Assembly (NCBI RefSeq): GCF_000309385.1
Contig: NZ_JH976537.1
Span: forward strand, 4,393,281-4,457,280
Direction: 5' to 3'
From: Nodosilinea nodulosa PCC 7104
Lineage (GTDB): Bacteria; Cyanobacteriota; Cyanobacteriia; Phormidesmidales; Phormidesmidaceae
DNA: 64,000 nucleotides
The notes under the pieces were generated by a model. The model was not told where the DNA came from. It saw nothing but the letters and a program-made list of their open reading frames with translations, and did not search any database. Shown here one piece after another: positions 62,753-64,000 of this stretch; the stretch's first letter is position 1; each line of letters opens with the position of its first letter. A program made the translations under genes and the position numbers.

Positions 62753-64000
62753 CTAGGCTACCGAGGCCCGATCGCGCTGTAATTCCTGAATGCGATCGAG
62801 GCTGCCCAAGGGAATTGCGCTGATCAGGTCTTGGGTGTAGGGGCTTTGGGGCTGGCGGTAGACCTGCTCGGCGGGGCCAATTTCTTCTACCCGACCCTGG
62901 TTCATCACCATGATGCGATCGCTCATAAACTTCACCACCGCCAGGTCGTGGGAGATGAAGATATAGGTGAGGTTAAACTCGGCCTGGAGTTCTTTGAGCA
63001 GGTTGAGCACCTGGGCCTGCACCGACACATCCAGCGCCGACACCGACTCATCGCAGATGATGAACTTGGGGTTGAGGGCCAGGGCGCGGGCAATGCAGAC
63101 CCGCTGGCGCTGCCCGCCCGAAAACTCGTGGGGGTAGCGGTTGATGCAGGTGGTGGGCAGCCCGACGCGATCGAGCAGGTAGGCCACCCGCTCCTGCTGG
63201 TTTCGCCTGCTTTTGATCACGCCGTGGATTCTGAGCGGTTCGGCGATCGCGGCCCCAATACTCATCCTGGGATCTAGAGAACTGTAGGGATCTTGAAAAA
63301 TAATCTGCATGTCGCGGCGCAGCTGCCTCAGCTGAGAGGTGCCCAGCCGCAGCACGTCGCGGCCCTCAAACCAGACATTGCCGCCCATGGTGGGCACCAG
63401 CCGCAGCAGGGCGCGGCCCAGGGTAGTTTTGCCGCAGCCCGACTCGCCCACCAGCCCAAAGGTTTCGCCCCGCTGAATCTGGAACGACACATTTTGTACC
63501 GCCATGACGTGGCGATTGGTTCTGCCAAATACTCCCCGCACCGGGTAGCCCACCTGCAAGTCTTCCACCGCCAGCAGGGGGCCATTGGTGGCCAGGGCTG
63601 CGGCACGGGCGGTCAGCTCCGCCTCGGTGATGGGGGCAAAGCGGGCCTCGGCCTCGGTATCGAGCACCCGCTCGCGCAGGCTTGCCGCACCGGGCCTGCC
63701 GCCGTTTTGGCTGTCGGCCAGTTCGACCTCTGTGGTCATAAAGTCGGCCACGGTGGGCAGCAGGCGCAGCCGCTGGTTGGGCTGGGGACGGCAGGCCAGC
63801 AGCCCCTTGGTGTAGGGGTGCTGGGGCTGGGCAAAAATCTCCCACACCGGCCCCGCTTCGACGATCTTGCCCTGGTACATGACTGCCACCTGGTCGGCAA
63901 TTTCGGCGATGATGCCCAGGTCGTGGGTGATGAAAATCAGCGACATGCCCCGGCGATCGCGCAGCTCGCGCAGCAGGTCGAGAATGGTGGCCTGTACTGT
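62753..64000 (-). CDS. Fused oligopeptide/dipeptide ABC transporter ATP-binding protein (partial, 5' end outside window)
   Basis: The frame is open to the right edge, so the N-terminus is missing. The visible part begins in the first ATPase ([18 protein letters not shown], then [20 protein letters not shown] with its switch His), passes a linker with the C-terminal oligopeptide-transporter motif ([15 protein letters not shown]), and ends with a full second ATPase: Walker [10 protein letters not shown], signature [10 protein letters not shown], Walker [14 protein letters not shown]-loop FISHDLAVV, tail [16 protein letters not shown]. OppD-OppF-type fusion (GsiA/YejF-like), importing peptides or similar solutes. 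No permease gene is visible. Confidence 0.93.
   Translation of the reverse strand, partial: TVQATILDLLRELRDRRGMSLIFITHDLGIIAEIADQVAVMYQGKIVEAGPVWEIFAQPQHPYTKGLLACRPQPNQRLRLLPTVADFMTTEVELADSQNGGRPGAASLRERVLDTEAEARFAPITEAELTARAAALATNGPLLAVEDLQVGYPVRGVFGRTNRHVMAVQNVSFQIQRGETFGLVGESGCGKTTLGRALLRLVPTMGGNVWFEGRDVLRLGTSQLRQLRRDMQIIFQDPYSSLDPRMSIGAAIAEPLRIHGVIKSRRNQQERVAYLLDRVGLPTTCINRYPHEFSGGQRQRVCIARALALNPKFIICDESVSALDVSVQAQVLNLLKELQAEFNLTYIFISHDLAVVKFMSDRIMVMNQGRVEEIGPAEQVYRQPQSPYTQDLISAIPLGSLDRIQELQRDRASVA

Overview
The window is a gene-dense, GC-rich stretch of a cyanobacterial chromosome. Support for this: the octamer GCGATCGC (HIP1) recurs throughout; there are tiny photosystem II genes (psb30/ycf12 and a Psb34-type ssl1498-family gene), a helical carotenoid protein, a cyanobacterial-type LexA with its operator, a group 1 and a group 2 sigma factor, and the cyanobacterial small RNA Yfr1 upstream of trxA. 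Base composition and gene content suggest a filamentous Leptolyngbya/Nodosilinea-type organism, but that level of placement is inference. No phage, plasmid, CRISPR array or full insertion sequence was seen; mobile DNA is represented by two families of short non-coding palindromic elements.

Layout. 0-3.3 kb: a secreted collagen-like Gly-X-Y protein and a TPR protein. 3.3-8.6 kb: PcrA helicase, then an osmoprotectant-type ABC importer (binding lipoprotein, ATPase, permease). 8.8-18 kb: a glycosyltransferase, an MFS exporter, RecO, an AhpD-like protein, a phosphoesterase lipoprotein, an alpha carbonic anhydrase, ribosomal protein bS21 and an AddB/UvrD-like ATPase. 18-26.4 kb: Psb34-like, a metallo-beta-lactamase-fold protein, an M23 peptidase, chorismate synthase with a cupin, an orphan ABC-2 ATPase, a helical carotenoid protein, a bactofilin and serine acetyltransferase. 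26.4-36.5 kb: sigA, lexA, an unknown gene bracketed by two copies of a 132-bp element, lpxD, an RlmD-type methyltransferase, clpC and rimI. 36.6-43.9 kb: lysA-cdaA-uppS-pgsA (cell wall, c-di-AMP and lipid synthesis), tRNA-Ser(GCU) and sbcC. 44-51 kb: group 2 sigma factor, a lone ureC, Yfr1-trxA, a LOG-family protein and glutaminase. 51-64 kb: a DUF7662-XRE protein, a ferritin-like protein, a GT9 glycosyltransferase, ispD, psb30, a cysteine-cluster protein, a two-gene TMEM165/GDT1 transporter, lactate dehydrogenase, a PlsC-like acyltransferase, tadA, a Mo-nitrogenase C-terminal domain protein, a YciI protein, a RodZ-like protein, tatC and the 3' part of a fused oligopeptide ABC ATPase that runs off the window.

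Most genes are housekeeping genes of scattered pathways, with few operons (opu-like cluster, aroC-cupin, cdaA-uppS, GDT1 pair). The more unusual content is between the genes: five copies of a ~105-bp palindromic element, three copies of a ~132-bp element that sits at CTAG sites and in two cases abuts a gene exactly at its TAG stop codon, Yfr1, a LexA operator matching the cyanobacterial consensus, a long inverted repeat between the carotenoid-protein and bactofilin genes, two kinds of tandem repeat touching gene ends, and several tiny ORFs.
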